Shown here: positions 47,324-57,409 of the stretch, piece after piece
Position numbering within the stretch: position 1 is the stretch's first letter
Layout of the letters: each line of letters opens with the position of its first letter
DNA from: Acetothermia bacterium 64_32
GTDB lineage: Bacteria > Bipolaricaulota > Bipolaricaulia > Bipolaricaulales > Bipolaricaulaceae
NCBI GenBank assembly: GCA_001508155.1
Contig: LGFI01000008.1
Span: 33,674 to 97,673, forward strand
Direction of reading: 5' to 3'
Length of the DNA stretch: 64,000 bases
Notes under the pieces: generated by a model
Seen by the model: only the letters and a program-made list of their open reading frames with translations
The model's database searches: none
What the model was told of the DNA's origin: nothing
Position numbers and translations under genes: made by a program

Positions 47324-48273
47324 CAGGAGGGCTTCCTCAGCCAATCCACGGTGCGGGAGAGCCCCTCCTGGAAGGAAACCCGGGGGCGGAAGCCCAAGAC
47401 GCGGGCGGCCCTGGTGCCATCCAGGGCGGATCGCCGCACCTCCCCGGGGCGGGCCTTCCCGAAACGGGGCTCCCCGGGGAAACCGGTCAGCCCAACCAGG
47501 GCCTGGAAGATCTCGAGCACGGAGGTCTCCTTCCCGCTCCCCACGTTGAAGGCGGCCTCGTCCAGGCTCCCCCCGCGGAAGCCGGAGAGGAGTGCCTGGG
47601 CGGCCAGGAGGTTTGCCCTGGCCACATCGCCCACATAGACGAAGTCCCGGGTCTGCCGGCCGTCCCCGTAGACGGTGGGGGCCTGCCCGGCCAGCATGGC
47701 CCGGCCGAAGATGGCCACCACCCCCGCCTCCCCAAACGGGTCCTGCCGGGGCCCATACACGTTCCCATACCGCAGGGCGATGTAGGGGAGGCCATAGGCC
47801 CGCTGAAAGGCGAAAAGATAATGCTCGGAGGCGAGCTTGGCCACCCCATAGGGAGAAAGGGGGTTCTTCGCCGCCGCCTCCGGGGTGGGGATCACCTCAG
47901 CATCCCCATATAACACCCCCCCCGAGGAGGCGAACACAAGCCCCTTCACCCCCGAACCAAGACAGGCGGAAAGGAGGCTGAGGAGCCCGACCAGGTTCAC
48001 CTGGGCATCCCGGATCGGGTCCTCCCAGGAGCGCACCACCGAGGCCTGGGCCGCCTGATGGAACACGATGTCTGGGCCGAACCCCCTTACGGCATCCTTG
48101 ACCCTTTCGGTTTCCACCAAGTCCACTTGGAAAAACGTGGCCCCATGTGGCACGTTCTCCCTTCTCCCGGTGGAAAGGTCGTCCAACACCGCCACCCGCC
48201 AGCCCTCGGCCAAGAGGAGCTCGGCCAGATGGGAGCCGATGAACCCGGCGCCTCCGGTTACGAGCGCGCGCAC
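47323..48273 (-). CDS. NAD-dependent sugar-nucleotide epimerase (GalE-like)
   Basis: This 316-residue extended SDR enzyme has the NAD site VTGGAGFIGSHLAELLL, LDDLSTGRRENVPHG and a catalytic YGVAK (Tyr and Lys in LSPYGVAKLASEHYLF). Further features are SSGGVLYGD, ALRYGNVYGPRQDP and YGDGRQTRDFVYVGDVA. It most likely interconverts UDP-glucose/galactose or the N-acetyl forms for surface sugars. The start is GTG 48273, just after GGAGGGAAG; GTG 48288 is also in frame. It overlaps nusB. Confidence 0.92.
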   Translation of the reverse strand: MRALVTGGAGFIGSHLAELLLAEGWRVAVLDDLSTGRRENVPHGATFFQVDLVETERVKDAVRGFGPDIVFHQAAQASVVRSWEDPIRDAQVNLVGLLSLLSACLGSGVKGLVFASSGGVLYGDAEVIPTPEAAAKNPLSPYGVAKLASEHYLFAFQRAYGLPYIALRYGNVYGPRQDPFGEAGVVAIFGRAMLAGQAPTVYGDGRQTRDFVYVGDVARANLLAAQALLSGFRGGSLDEAAFNVGSGKETSVLEIFQALVGLTGFPGEPRFGKARPGEVRRSALDGTRAARVLGFRPRVSFQEGLSRTVDWLRKPS

Positions 48274-48650
48274 CTTCCCTCCTTCCACACCCGATCCAGT
48301 ATCCCGTTTATGAACCTAGGGGCCTGTTCGGTGCCGTAGGCCTTCGCCAGTTCCACCGCCTCGTCGATGGCCACCTCAGGGGGGGTATCACCGTAAAGAA
48401 GCTCGTAAAGTCCTATCCGCAGGATGTTACGGTCCACCAGGGACAGGCGGTCCAGTCCCCAGCCCCGGGCCCGCCTGTCGATGAGGGAGTCGATCTCGGC
48501 TTGGTGTTCGATCACCCCGCGCAGGAGGGCCGCGGCAAAGGCCGGCTCCTTCAGCTCGGTTTCCTCCACCAGCAGCTCCTCCGGGGAAAGGTCGAAAAAC
48601 TCCCGCCGATAGAGGCACCGGAGGACTGCCTCCCGCGCCTGGTGCCGCAT
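48258..48650 (-). CDS. nusB: Transcription antitermination factor NusB
   Basis: This 130-residue all-helical NusB opens MRHQAREAVLRCLYRREF and has FAAALLRGVIEHQAEIDSLI, LVDRNILRIGLYELLYGD, PPEVAIDEAVELAKAYGTEQ and FINGILDRV. It binds boxA RNA with S10 in rRNA antitermination. The order efp, asp23, amaP-like, nusB matches the Gram-positive yqhY-nusB neighbourhood. Confidence 0.96.
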   Translation of the reverse strand: MRHQAREAVLRCLYRREFFDLSPEELLVEETELKEPAFAAALLRGVIEHQAEIDSLIDRRARGWGLDRLSLVDRNILRIGLYELLYGDTPPEVAIDEAVELAKAYGTEQAPRFINGILDRVWKEGRCARS

Positions 48651-48657
48651 CGGGGCG

Positions 48658-49173
48658 TCAGCCCTCTTCCGCGCTGGGACGGGCCATACCCCGGATCACC
48701 AGATCCACCTCCTCCACTGGGAGGCCGGTCTTGGCCTCCAGCTCCTGCGTCAGGAGCTCTTGGAGGCGCTCGGCCAGCCTCGGGGCCTCCTCCTCCGGCG
48801 GGAGCCCCAAGGTCACCTTTATGTACACGCCTTCGGTCTTGGGGACCACAGAGATGCGGTAGCCGGAAAGCCCAAGCCTACGGCTCAAAAGGCCGGCGGC
48901 CAGCTCCCGAACCGCCCTGGGGGCGATGGCGATCTCCCCCCTTGGGCCAGGGCGCCGGATGGACCTGTCGGCGGCCAGGCGCTCCATAAGTTGGGCGAAC
49001 AGGGAAAGCGCCGCCCCGAGGGCGGCCACCCCAAGGACCGCGATCACCGCCCGCCCCCCCGCAGTGGTCGCCCCCGCCGTCCAGGAGCTCGGGATCCCCG
49101 CAAGCCCGAGGAACACGGCCAACCCCACCCCGCCCAGGAGGATCAGGCACCCAAGCCCGTAAAGGAAGGTCAC
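48658..49173 (-). CDS. AmaP-like membrane anchor with Asp23-type domain
   Basis: This 171-residue protein has two N-terminal TM helices (LYGLGCLILLGGVGLAVFLG and VIAVLGVAALGAALSLFAQL). A cytoplasmic domain with GEIAIAPRAVRELAAGLLSR, VYIKVTLGLPPEEEAPRLAE and LQELLTQELEAKTGLPVEEV resembles Asp23 folds. This is the layout of AmaP, which tethers Asp23 to the membrane in Staphylococcus. GTG 49173 directly follows the stop of the upstream asp23 gene. Confidence 0.85.
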   Translation of the reverse strand: MTFLYGLGCLILLGGVGLAVFLGLAGIPSSWTAGATTAGGRAVIAVLGVAALGAALSLFAQLMERLAADRSIRRPGPRGEIAIAPRAVRELAAGLLSRRLGLSGYRISVVPKTEGVYIKVTLGLPPEEEAPRLAERLQELLTQELEAKTGLPVEEVDLVIRGMARPSAEEG

Positions 49174-49548
49174 CTAAACCTCCTCGGGGTGTTCCTCCTC
49201 CGGGAACACCACCCGGGTGACCTCCACGTCCACCGCCTCCACCGGCAGGGCGGTCATCTTCTCCACCTCCTCTTTTATCCGCTCCTGTAGCTTCTGGGCC
49301 ACCTCGTGTACTGGGTGTCCGTAGATCACCGACACCTTGATCCCGATCCTCACCCTGCCTTCCGCCAGCTGGGTCTCCACCAATTTCCTGGCCGCTCCGC
49401 CCCGCGGGAAGTTCTCCCCCTTCGGGGGGGCGATCCCCTCCACCTCGGTGGCGGCGATCCCAGCTATGGTGGCGATCACATCACGGGAGATGCTGACCTT
49501 GCCCTCCTCCGGGCCGGTCTCGGACACGAATTCCTCCTCCTTAGCCAT
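49174..49548 (-). CDS. Asp23/Gls24 family envelope protein (copy 2)
   Basis: This 124-residue Asp23 protein has KVSISRDVIATIAGIAATEV, EGIAPPKGEN, IGIKVSVIYGHPVHEVAQKL and VDVEVTRVVFPEE. It is an envelope-stress or housekeeping cytoplasmic protein recruited by AmaP. It overlaps the previous asp23 gene by 8 bp. Adjacent tandem copies probably form hetero-oligomers. Confidence 0.93.
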   Translation of the reverse strand: MAKEEEFVSETGPEEGKVSISRDVIATIAGIAATEVEGIAPPKGENFPRGGAARKLVETQLAEGRVRIGIKVSVIYGHPVHEVAQKLQERIKEEVEKMTALPVEAVDVEVTRVVFPEEEHPEEV

Positions 49549-49942
49549 TGTTCTCCCCTCCTTCCTCGGACTCCTCCTCCAGCACCAGCGCCTCCTGAGG
49601 TGGGATCACCTGCTTGACGAACACGTCCACCCTTCCCACCCTGACCCCGGCCAGGCCCTCCAGGTCCTCCCGAACCGCCTGCTGAACCCCTTGGGCCACC
49701 TCGTGCACGGGGTACCCCAGGACCACGGCGATCCTCAGTTCCACGTCCACCCGCTCCTCGCCCAGGGTGATCAGGAGGCCCTCCTCCGGGCCGGCGAAGA
49801 TGTTCATCAGCCCCCCACCTCCCCTTAGGGGGCGGACCCCTTCCACCTTCTCCACCGCCCGAGCCGCAATGGCCTCAAGGGTGGAAAGATGCACCGTCAC
49901 CCGGCCCAGCGGCCGCTCCAACACCAGCCTCTGCTCCGCCAT
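49541..49942 (-). CDS. Asp23/Gls24 family envelope protein (copy 1)
   Basis: This 133-residue Asp23 protein has RVTVHLSTLEAIAARAVEKV, VELRIAVVLGYPVHEVAQGV and VGRVDVFVKQVIPPQE, with an acidic tail EEESEEGGEN. It is first of two tandem copies, between efp and the second copy. Only short gaps separate these genes, so they are co-transcribed with efp and nusB. Confidence 0.93.
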   Translation of the reverse strand: MAEQRLVLERPLGRVTVHLSTLEAIAARAVEKVEGVRPLRGGGGLMNIFAGPEEGLLITLGEERVDVELRIAVVLGYPVHEVAQGVQQAVREDLEGLAGVRVGRVDVFVKQVIPPQEALVLEEESEEGGENNG

Positions 49943-49957
49943 CCCTTCCCCTCCTTC

Positions 49958-50521
49958 CTAGCCCACCCGCTCCACATACGCCCCGGTACGGGTGTCCACC
50001 CGGATCACGTCCCCCGGCTTCACAAAAAGGGGCGCCTTCACCGTAAGGCCGGTCTCGAGCACCACCGGCTTCTCCCCCCCCGTGGCGGTGTCCCCCTTCA
50101 CCCCGGGCGGCGCCTCCACCACCTTCAGGTCCACAAAGTTGGGGGGACGCACCTTGACCATCTCCCCCTGATAGAAAAGTCCCATGAGGTCCATGCCCTC
50201 AAGCAGATACCCCGCGATGTCCGAAACCACCTCCCCGGGGAGCTCGTACTGCTCGAAGGACTCCTTGTCCATGAACACGAACACGTTCCCGGAGCGGTAA
50301 AGGTACTGCAGCTCCCTCGTCTCCATGAAGGCGGCCTCGATGTCGTCCGAATCCCGCAGCGTCTCCGTGATCACCCGCCCCGTCCGGAGGCCCCTCAGCC
50401 TCGCCCGGACGAAGGCGCTTCCCCGGGCGCGCTTGACGTGCTCGAACTCCAGGACCTCGTACAGCTCACCATCCTTGAGGATGGTCATCCCTCGTGTGAT
50501 CTCGCCGATGGAAATCCCCAT
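49958..50521 (-). CDS. efp: Translation elongation factor P
   Basis: This 187-residue EF-P has three beta-barrel domains. Domain 1 has LYEVLEFEHVKRARGSAFVR. The tip residue that is Lys34 in E. coli appears as Arg33, so the EpmA lysylation route is excluded. Arg-rhamnosylation or no modification is possible. Domains 2 and 3 contain MDLMGLFYQGEMVKVRPPNF and PLFVKPGDVIRVDTRTGAYV. It relieves ribosome stalling at polyproline. Confidence 0.96.
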   Translation of the reverse strand: MGISIGEITRGMTILKDGELYEVLEFEHVKRARGSAFVRARLRGLRTGRVITETLRDSDDIEAAFMETRELQYLYRSGNVFVFMDKESFEQYELPGEVVSDIAGYLLEGMDLMGLFYQGEMVKVRPPNFVDLKVVEAPPGVKGDTATGGEKPVVLETGLTVKAPLFVKPGDVIRVDTRTGAYVERVG

Positions 50522-50565
50522 ATCCCTCCTCCTCGGCCATTTTATACCGCCGGCTATGGTATCGG

Positions 50566-50934
50566 CTACGGGCGCCTGAGCACCACCAAGCCCACCCTGG
50601 CGGTCCCCTGGGCCACGATGCCCAAGGCCTCGGCCGCGGCGTAGGAGAGGTCGATGATCCTACCGGCCACAAACGGCCCTCGATCGTTGATCCTGACCAC
50701 CACGCTGCGGCCGGTTGCAAGGTCCACCACCCGGACCACCGTACCGAAGGGAAGGGTCTTGTGGGCGGCGGTGAAGGCGTACATATCGTAGGGTTCGCCG
50801 CTGGCCGTGGCCTTCCCGTGGAAGCCCGGGCCGTACCAGGAGGCGATGCCCACCTCCAGATAGTGCGGCTGTTGGAGGGCAAGCGCTCCCGCAAGCACCG
50901 TCAGGCAAGCCAGCAAAACCCACCACAGCTTCAC
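50566..50934 (-). CDS. rlpA: RlpA-type double-psi beta-barrel protein
   Basis: This 122-residue secreted protein has a signal peptide ([20 protein letters not shown]) and a DPBB domain: [35 protein letters not shown] sequence ([17 protein letters not shown]) and [19 protein letters not shown]. The Asp in NDRGP and His in FHG match the catalytic residues of RlpA lytic transglycosylases. There is no SPOR domain. ATG 50934 overlaps the DUF2227 stop. Confidence 0.94.
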   Translation of the reverse strand: MKLWWVLLACLTVLAGALALQQPHYLEVGIASWYGPGFHGKATASGEPYDMYAFTAAHKTLPFGTVVRVVDLATGRSVVVRINDRGPFVAGRIIDLSYAAAEALGIVAQGTARVGLVVLRRP

Positions 50935-51389
50935 GGCCGATTATATCGCTTTCTCCCGGCCACCAGGCGATCCAGCCCCACGTGTAAGAGGTGGGGGAGG
51001 TAAACCCCGGCCAGCATAGGGGGGATGATCTCCAAGGGGAAGCGGCTGGGCAATGGGACCCCGGCCAGAAGGTGCAGGGGCAAGAATACCAGGGCGGAAA
51101 GTGCGATAAGATAAAGAACCCGGGTCAGGGGGCCGAGGAGGGAGTGGGAGATGCCCCGGTGGCGGAACAGGGCGGCATAAGGGGCCCAGAGGAAACGCAA
51201 GGCCCCCCAACGGCGGCTGGGGTCCGACCGGGCTAGGTCAAGGTCGGGGGAAAGGAGCAAGCTGGCCCCCACATAACTAAGCGAAAATACGGTGAGGTCC
51301 CCTTCTTCCACCCCGGCCAGCCCCCCGGCCAACACCCAGCCGGGCAGGGTAACAAGCTCGAAAACAAGATGCACCTTGCCCGCAGGCAC
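50931..51389 (-). CDS. DUF2227-like metal-binding membrane protein
   Basis: This 152-residue membrane protein has conserved polar clusters: [43 protein letters not shown] and [13 protein letters not shown]. These His/Asp motifs fit the DUF2227/YdjM-type putative metal-dependent hydrolase group. A minus-strand promoter (TTGTGG, 17 bp, TAGAGT at 51424-51396) ends 7 bp before GTG 51389, so the transcript appears leaderless. It heads the long minus-strand operon down to the PHP gene. Confidence 0.82.
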   Translation of the reverse strand: MPAGKVHLVFELVTLPGWVLAGGLAGVEEGDLTVFSLSYVGASLLLSPDLDLARSDPSRRWGALRFLWAPYAALFRHRGISHSLLGPLTRVLYLIALSALVFLPLHLLAGVPLPSRFPLEIIPPMLAGVYLPHLLHVGLDRLVAGRKRYNRP

Positions 51390-51395
51390 AGGCCC

Positions 51396-51424
51396 ACTCT
51401 ACCACAGCCCCCCCTCCCCCACAA
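51396..51424 (-). promoter_or_regulatory. Leaderless promoter of the rlpA-efp-nusB operon
   Basis: TTGTGG (51424-51419), 17 bp, TAGAGT (51401-51396) on the minus strand. The start point is predicted at 51389, the first base of the GTG start. Confidence 0.65.
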
Positions 51425-51427
51425 CCC

Positions 51428-51456
51428 TTGACCCCTAACCCACCCTCAGCTAAAAT
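51428..51456 (+). promoter_or_regulatory. groESL promoter
   Basis: TTGACC (51428-51433), 17 bp, TAAAAT (51451-51456). The predicted start lies at about 51463, just upstream of the CIRCE element. Confidence 0.88.
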
Positions 51457-51465
51457 ACCAAGCGA

Positions 51466-51492
51466 TTAGCAGCCAAAAAGGCAGAGTGCTAA
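51466..51492 (+). promoter_or_regulatory. CIRCE operator (HrcA site)
   Basis: TTAGCAGCC, a 9-bp spacer and GAGTGCTAA. The right arm is the perfect CIRCE consensus and the left arm matches 7 of 9 positions. Position at the start of the groES leader indicates HrcA repression released by heat or unfolded protein. Confidence 0.9.
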
Positions 51493-51513
51493 ACCATGGG
51501 AGGAGGTGGCTCG

Positions 51514-53416
<1,903 letters not shown>

Positions 53417-53430
53417 GGCTTGAAAGCCCA

Positions 53431-53464
53431 AAAGGGCCCCGGCCGAACGCCGGGGCCCTTTTTT
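53431..53464 (+). terminator. groESL terminator
   Basis: GGGCCCCGGC pairs with GCCGGGGCCC around CGAAC and is followed by TTTTTT. Flanking A residues on the 5' side extend the stem against the T-run, so it could work in both directions. Confidence 0.95.
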
Positions 53465-53475
53465 CATTGGGCCGT

Positions 53476-53505
53476 TTGAGCAAGCCCGCCCCCTGCCCCT
53501 ATAAT
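53476..53505 (+). promoter_or_regulatory. porCDAB promoter
   Basis: TTGAGC (53476-53481), 18 bp, TATAAT (53500-53505). AAAAGGAGGGTGAT then precedes ATG 53533. Confidence 0.78.
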
Positions 53506-53532
53506 GCCCGGCTTCTTTAAAAGGAGGGTGAT

Positions 53533-54102
53533 ATGAAGGAAATCCGCTGGCACGGCCGTGGGGGCCAGGGGGCCAAGACCGTCTCCCAGATCCTGGCCCA
53601 GATAAACCTCCGCGAGGGAAAGCACGTCCAGTCCTTCCCCGAGTACGGGCCGGAACGGTCCGGGGCCCCGGTCCGGGCCTACAACCGCATCTCCGACGAG
53701 GAAATCCTAATCCACTCCGGAGTCTACCACCCGGATATCTCCGTGGTCATCGACGAGACCCTGCTGGACTCCGAAAACCCCACCGAGGGCCTAAGCCCGA
53801 AGGGGGCGCTCCTCGTTAACACCAAGCGCTCTCCGGAGGAGGTCAGAAAGCTCACCGGCTACTCCGGGGAGATCATCTGTCTTGATGCCGACAAGATCGC
53901 CCAGGAGGCCGGCACGGGCTTCCCCAACGTGCCCATGTTGGGGGCGACGGTGGCCGTACTGGGAACGGACCCCAAGCTGGCTGAGGAGGAGCTCAAGGAG
54001 ACCCTATCGCACCGGCTTCCCCCGGAGGTGGTGGAAAAGAACCTTCAGGCCTTCCGGGCCGGGTATGAGGCGGCGAAAGGAGCGAGGGATGTCCCAGCTT
54101 AA
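53533..54102 (+). CDS. porC: 2-oxoacid:ferredoxin oxidoreductase, gamma subunit
   Basis: This 189-residue gamma subunit opens MKEIRWHGRGGQGAKTVSQI and has VQSFPEYGPERSGAPVRAYN and NVPMLGATVAVLGTDPKL, standard for PorC/KorC. It forms the gamma part of the alpha-beta-gamma-delta enzyme that oxidises pyruvate or another 2-oxoacid to an acyl-CoA, reducing ferredoxin. The order gamma-delta-alpha-beta follows the archaeal/Thermotoga pattern. The 3' end overlaps porD by 14 bp. Confidence 0.95.
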   Translation: MKEIRWHGRGGQGAKTVSQILAQINLREGKHVQSFPEYGPERSGAPVRAYNRISDEEILIHSGVYHPDISVVIDETLLDSENPTEGLSPKGALLVNTKRSPEEVRKLTGYSGEIICLDADKIAQEAGTGFPNVPMLGATVAVLGTDPKLAEEELKETLSHRLPPEVVEKNLQAFRAGYEAAKGARDVPA

Positions 54103-54376
54103 GACGTGGAGGGAGCTTCCCGTTGGGGGGGTGATCCCCGGGGGGGCCACCCCGGAGGCGAACAAGACCGGCTCCTGGCGGTCCGAGCGCCCCATCTGGA
54201 GCGAGGAAAAGTGCATCCAGTGCCTGCAGTGCTGGCTCCACTGCCCGGACGATTCCATCCTCATAAAGGAGGAAAAGGTGACCGGGATCGACTACGAGCA
54301 CTGTAAAGGCTGCGGGGTGTGTGCCGGGGTATGTCCCAAAGACGCCATCGAGATGGTCCCGGAAAGGGGGGAGTGA
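54089..54376 (+). CDS. porD: 2-oxoacid:ferredoxin oxidoreductase, delta (ferredoxin) subunit
   Basis: This 95-residue protein has two 4Fe-4S motifs: CIQCLQCWLHCPDDSI and CKGCGVCAGVCPKDAI. An N-terminal extension (LPVGGVIPGGATPEANKTGS) is typical of PorD. It carries electrons from the thiamine site to external ferredoxin. ATG 54089 lies within the end of porC and has AAGGAG upstream. Confidence 0.95.
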   Translation: MSQLKTWRELPVGGVIPGGATPEANKTGSWRSERPIWSEEKCIQCLQCWLHCPDDSILIKEEKVTGIDYEHCKGCGVCAGVCPKDAIEMVPERGE

Positions 54377-55536
54377 TGAAGAAGACCATGACCGGCCACA
54401 AGGCGGTGGCCGAAGCCATGCGGCAGATAGAGCCGGACGTGGTGGCGGTTTACCCCATCACGCCCCAGTCCGAGATCGCCGAGTACTATGCCCAGTACGT
54501 GCATGATGGGCTGGTGCATACGGAGCTTGTGCCGGTGGAGAGTGAGCACTCGGCCATGTCTGCCTGTGTGGGGGCGGCGGCCGCCGGGGCGCGGGTGATG
54601 ACCGCCACCGCCTCCCAGGGGCTGGCCCTGATGATCGAGGTGGTGTACATCGCCGCCTCGATGAGGCTCCCCATCGTGATGGCCCTGGCCAACCGGGCCC
54701 TCTCGGGCCCCATCAACATCCACTGCGATCACTCGGACGCGTATCTAGCGCGCGACGCCGGGGCAGTGCACATCTTCGCCGAGTCCGCCCAGGAAGCCTA
54801 CGACTGGATGATCATGGCCCAGAGGATCGCAGAGCACGAAAAGGTGCGTCTTCCGGTGGTGGTGAACCTGGACGGTTTCACCCTCACCCACTCGGTGCAG
54901 GTGGTGGAGCCGCTTCCGGACGAGGAGGTGAAGCGGTTCGTGGGCGAATTCAAACCCCTGTACCCGCTCCTCGATGTGGACAACCCCTCAACGTGGGGGC
55001 CGTTTGCCATGCCCGACTACTACTTCGAGCTGAAAAGGGCCCAGCAGGCCGGGATGGAAGAGGTGCCGGCCGTCTTCCTCGAGGTACAGGAGGAGTACAG
55101 AAAACTCTCCGGTCGGCCCTACCGGGGGTTTTTCGAGGCCTACAAGCTTGATGACGCGGAGAGGGCGATCGTGATCATGGGGTCGACGGCCGGGACGGCC
55201 AAGGTGGTGGTGGACGAACTGCGCAAGCAGGGCGAGAAGGTGGGCCTCCTCAAGGTGTGGCTGTGGCGCCCCTTCCCCAGGGAGGAGGTTGTAAAGGCCC
55301 TGTCCCACGTCGACCGGGTGGCGGTCCTGGACCGGGCGCTTTCCTTTGGGAACATGGGGGCCCTGTACCTGGACATCACCTCCGCCTTCGTCCACCAGGA
55401 CAGGCGGCCGGGCTTCGTGAACTACATCTATGGCCTGGGGGGTAGGGACACCACCGTGGACCACATCCACCAGGTCTTCGAGGAGCTTGAGTCCGCCCGG
55501 CCCGGGGAGCTCCGCTACCTGGGCCTGAGGGAGTGA
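54376..55536 (+). CDS. porA: 2-oxoacid:ferredoxin oxidoreductase, alpha subunit
   Basis: This 386-residue alpha subunit has VVAVYPITPQSEIAEYYAQY, VPVESEHSAMSACVGAAAAG and ATASQGLALMIEVVYIAASM, the pyrimidine-binding half. It also has a C-terminal transketolase-like domain (GLLKVWLWRPFPREEVVKAL). ATG 54376 overlaps the porD stop. The pyruvate type is favoured by the TPQSEI pattern, but substrate range must be measured. Confidence 0.95.
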   Translation: MKKTMTGHKAVAEAMRQIEPDVVAVYPITPQSEIAEYYAQYVHDGLVHTELVPVESEHSAMSACVGAAAAGARVMTATASQGLALMIEVVYIAASMRLPIVMALANRALSGPINIHCDHSDAYLARDAGAVHIFAESAQEAYDWMIMAQRIAEHEKVRLPVVVNLDGFTLTHSVQVVEPLPDEEVKRFVGEFKPLYPLLDVDNPSTWGPFAMPDYYFELKRAQQAGMEEVPAVFLEVQEEYRKLSGRPYRGFFEAYKLDDAERAIVIMGSTAGTAKVVVDELRKQGEKVGLLKVWLWRPFPREEVVKALSHVDRVAVLDRALSFGNMGALYLDITSAFVHQDRRPGFVNYIYGLGGRDTTVDHIHQVFEELESARPGELRYLGLRE

Positions 55537-55546
55537 GGAGGTCTGA

Positions 55547-56491
55547 ATGCCGAACGTAAAGGTCCTTGCCAAACGCGAGGAGGCCCAGGTGCGGTTCACG
55601 GGAGGGCATTCCCTGTGCGCCGGCTGCGCCGAGCCCATGGTCGTCCGTACGGTGCTGAACGCCATCGAGGAACCGGTGGTGGTGGCCAACGCCACCGGGT
55701 GCCTGGAGGTGGCCACCTCCCGCTACCCCACCACTGCCTGGAACGTCCCCTGGATCCACTCGGCCTTCGAGAATGCCGCCGCCACCATCGCCGGGGTGGA
55801 GGCCGCCTACAAGGCCCTGCGCCGGGCCGGGAAGATCCAGAAGCGGATCCGGTTCGTGGCCTTCGGCGGGGACGGCGGCACCTACGATATCGGCCTCCAA
55901 GCCCTTTCCGGGGCCCTGGAGCGGGGCCACGATTTCCTCTACATCTGTCTCAACAACGAGGCCTATATGAACACCGGGGTGCAGCGCTCCAGCGCCACCC
56001 CCAAGTGCGCCTCGGCCACCACCTCCCCGGCCGGGAAGGCCGTCCCGGGGAAGCCCCAGGACAGGAAGGACCTCACCGAGATCGTGGCCGCCCACAACGT
56101 CCCCTATGTGGCCCAAGCCTCGGTGTCGCACCTGATAGACCTTGCGGGCAAGGTGGAGCGGGCGATGAAATACGAGGGGCCAAAGCTCATAAACGTCCTC
56201 TCCACCTGCCCCCTTGGCTGGCGCACCCGCCGGGACTCGGCCATCCCCATGGCGAAACTCGCGGTGGACACCTGCTACTGGCCCCTTTATGAGGTGGCCG
56301 AGGGGGTATACAAGATCAACTACAAGCCGAAGGAGAAGCTCCCCATCGAGGAATGGCTCAAGCCCCAGGGACGGTTCCGGCACCTCTTCAAGTCCGAGGA
56401 GGGCAAGAAGCTCATCGCCGAGCTCCAGGAGGCCGTGGACCGGAACTGGCAGAGGCTTCTCAGGAAGGAGCAGTGCAGCCAGGAAGGATGA
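55547..56491 (+). CDS. porB: 2-oxoacid:ferredoxin oxidoreductase, beta subunit
   Basis: This 314-residue beta subunit has the cluster-binding HSLCAGCAEPMVVRTVLNA, the cysteine in ANATGCLEVATSRYPTTAW, the ThDP-Mg motif GGDGGTYDIGLQALSGAL with NNEAYMNTGVQRS, and the late cysteine in NVLSTCPLGW. The four cysteines match the PFOR 4Fe-4S ligand set. GAGGAGGTCTGA precedes ATG 55547. Confidence 0.95.
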   Translation: MPNVKVLAKREEAQVRFTGGHSLCAGCAEPMVVRTVLNAIEEPVVVANATGCLEVATSRYPTTAWNVPWIHSAFENAAATIAGVEAAYKALRRAGKIQKRIRFVAFGGDGGTYDIGLQALSGALERGHDFLYICLNNEAYMNTGVQRSSATPKCASATTSPAGKAVPGKPQDRKDLTEIVAAHNVPYVAQASVSHLIDLAGKVERAMKYEGPKLINVLSTCPLGWRTRRDSAIPMAKLAVDTCYWPLYEVAEGVYKINYKPKEKLPIEEWLKPQGRFRHLFKSEEGKKLIAELQEAVDRNWQRLLRKEQCSQEG

Positions 56492-56661
56492 TGGAAAGCC
56501 GGCCCAGGCCCTGGTGGTGGGGCCTGGGCCGCGACCTCTTTCTGGGGGCCGCGGTGGGGGCAGCGGTGGGCGCCGGCTTCTCCGACCTCGCCTTCGGCAC
56601 CGGAGTCGGAGCGGCAGTGGGGGGCCTCCTCCATCTCTACTTCCGCTTGCGGATACGCTAG
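56488..56661 (+). CDS. Small glycine-zipper membrane protein
   Basis: This 57-residue protein overlaps the porB stop (ATGA at 56488). After a basic/aromatic start (MMESRPRPWWWGLGRD) it has LFLGAAVGAAVGAGFSD and GTGVGAAVGGLLHLYF, alanine-glycine zippers that would form one helical hairpin in the membrane. I recognise no family. Overlap with porB and sensible composition support it as real. Confidence 0.6.
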   Translation: MMESRPRPWWWGLGRDLFLGAAVGAAVGAGFSDLAFGTGVGAAVGGLLHLYFRLRIR

Positions 56662-56782
56662 TTCGACTGGGGTACACGCCTTGGCCGAACGCGACACGGC
56701 AATCCCCTTGCTCTGGGAGATGTTCGGCGAAGCGACCCACGGAAGGAGAAGGTGGCCTATAATCTACGGGGCGCTCTAGGCG

Positions 56783-57265
56783 ATGCTGATCGGGGTGGTG
56801 GCCGACACACATGACAACCTGCTCAAACTGGAGCAGGCCCTGGCCCGGTTCAAGGCCGCCGGGGTGGAGCTGGTGCTGCACGCTGGGGACTTCGTGTCCC
56901 CGTTCGTGGCCGTCCCGTTCAAGGAGGCCGGGCTCCCGGTGATCGGGGTCTTCGGGAACAACGACGGGGACAAGCTCTTCCTCAGGGAGCGTTTCTCCGG
57001 GCTGGGCGAGCTCCACCACGGGCCCCATGAGCTTGAGCTCGCAGGAAGAAAGATCGTCCTCATGCACGAACCCCGGGCCCTCCCCGCCCTGGCCGCCTCA
57101 GGAAAGTACGACCTCCTCATCTACGGACACACCCACAAGCAGGACCTCCGCCCGGGACCACCTCTGATTCTAAACCCGGGGGAGTGCGGGGGATGGCTCT
57201 CCGGCCAGGCCAGCTGCGCCATCGTCGACCTCACCACCCTCAAGACGGAATTGGTGCTGATCTAA
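56783..57265 (+). CDS. YfcE/MJ0936-type metallophosphoesterase
   Basis: This 160-residue calcineurin-like phosphoesterase contains all metal motifs: GVVADTHDNLLKL, LHAGDFVSPFV, VFGNNDGDKLF, LMHEPRAL and IYGHTHKQDLR. Family members hydrolyse phosphodiesters, and no natural substrate is certain. TATAAT at 56758-56763 lies 19 bp before the ATG and no clear Shine-Dalgarno is seen, so the leader is about 13 nt. Confidence 0.93.
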   Translation: MLIGVVADTHDNLLKLEQALARFKAAGVELVLHAGDFVSPFVAVPFKEAGLPVIGVFGNNDGDKLFLRERFSGLGELHHGPHELELAGRKIVLMHEPRALPALAASGKYDLLIYGHTHKQDLRPGPPLILNPGECGGWLSGQASCAIVDLTTLKTELVLI

Positions 57266-57289
57266 CCCCCCGGGACCACCCCGGCCCGT

Positions 57290-57318
57290 TTGTCAGCCGG
57301 AGTCCTCCTTGCTATACT
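57290..57318 (+). promoter_or_regulatory. Strong promoter of third transporter
   Basis: TTGTCA (57290-57295), 17 bp, TATACT (57313-57318). The leader of about 85 nt contains a perfect extended Shine-Dalgarno AAGGAGGTGAT (57337-57347). It overlaps a short frame ATG TTG CCA AGC GGG TAA (57345-57362), upstream of the true start. Confidence 0.85.
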
Positions 57319-57409
57319 GAAATTTATCCTTCAAAAAGGAGGTGATGTTGCCAAGCGGGTAAGGTCAAACGCCAAGGGATTTTCTTTTGGGAAGAGGGAG
57401 GTGAGCCAG

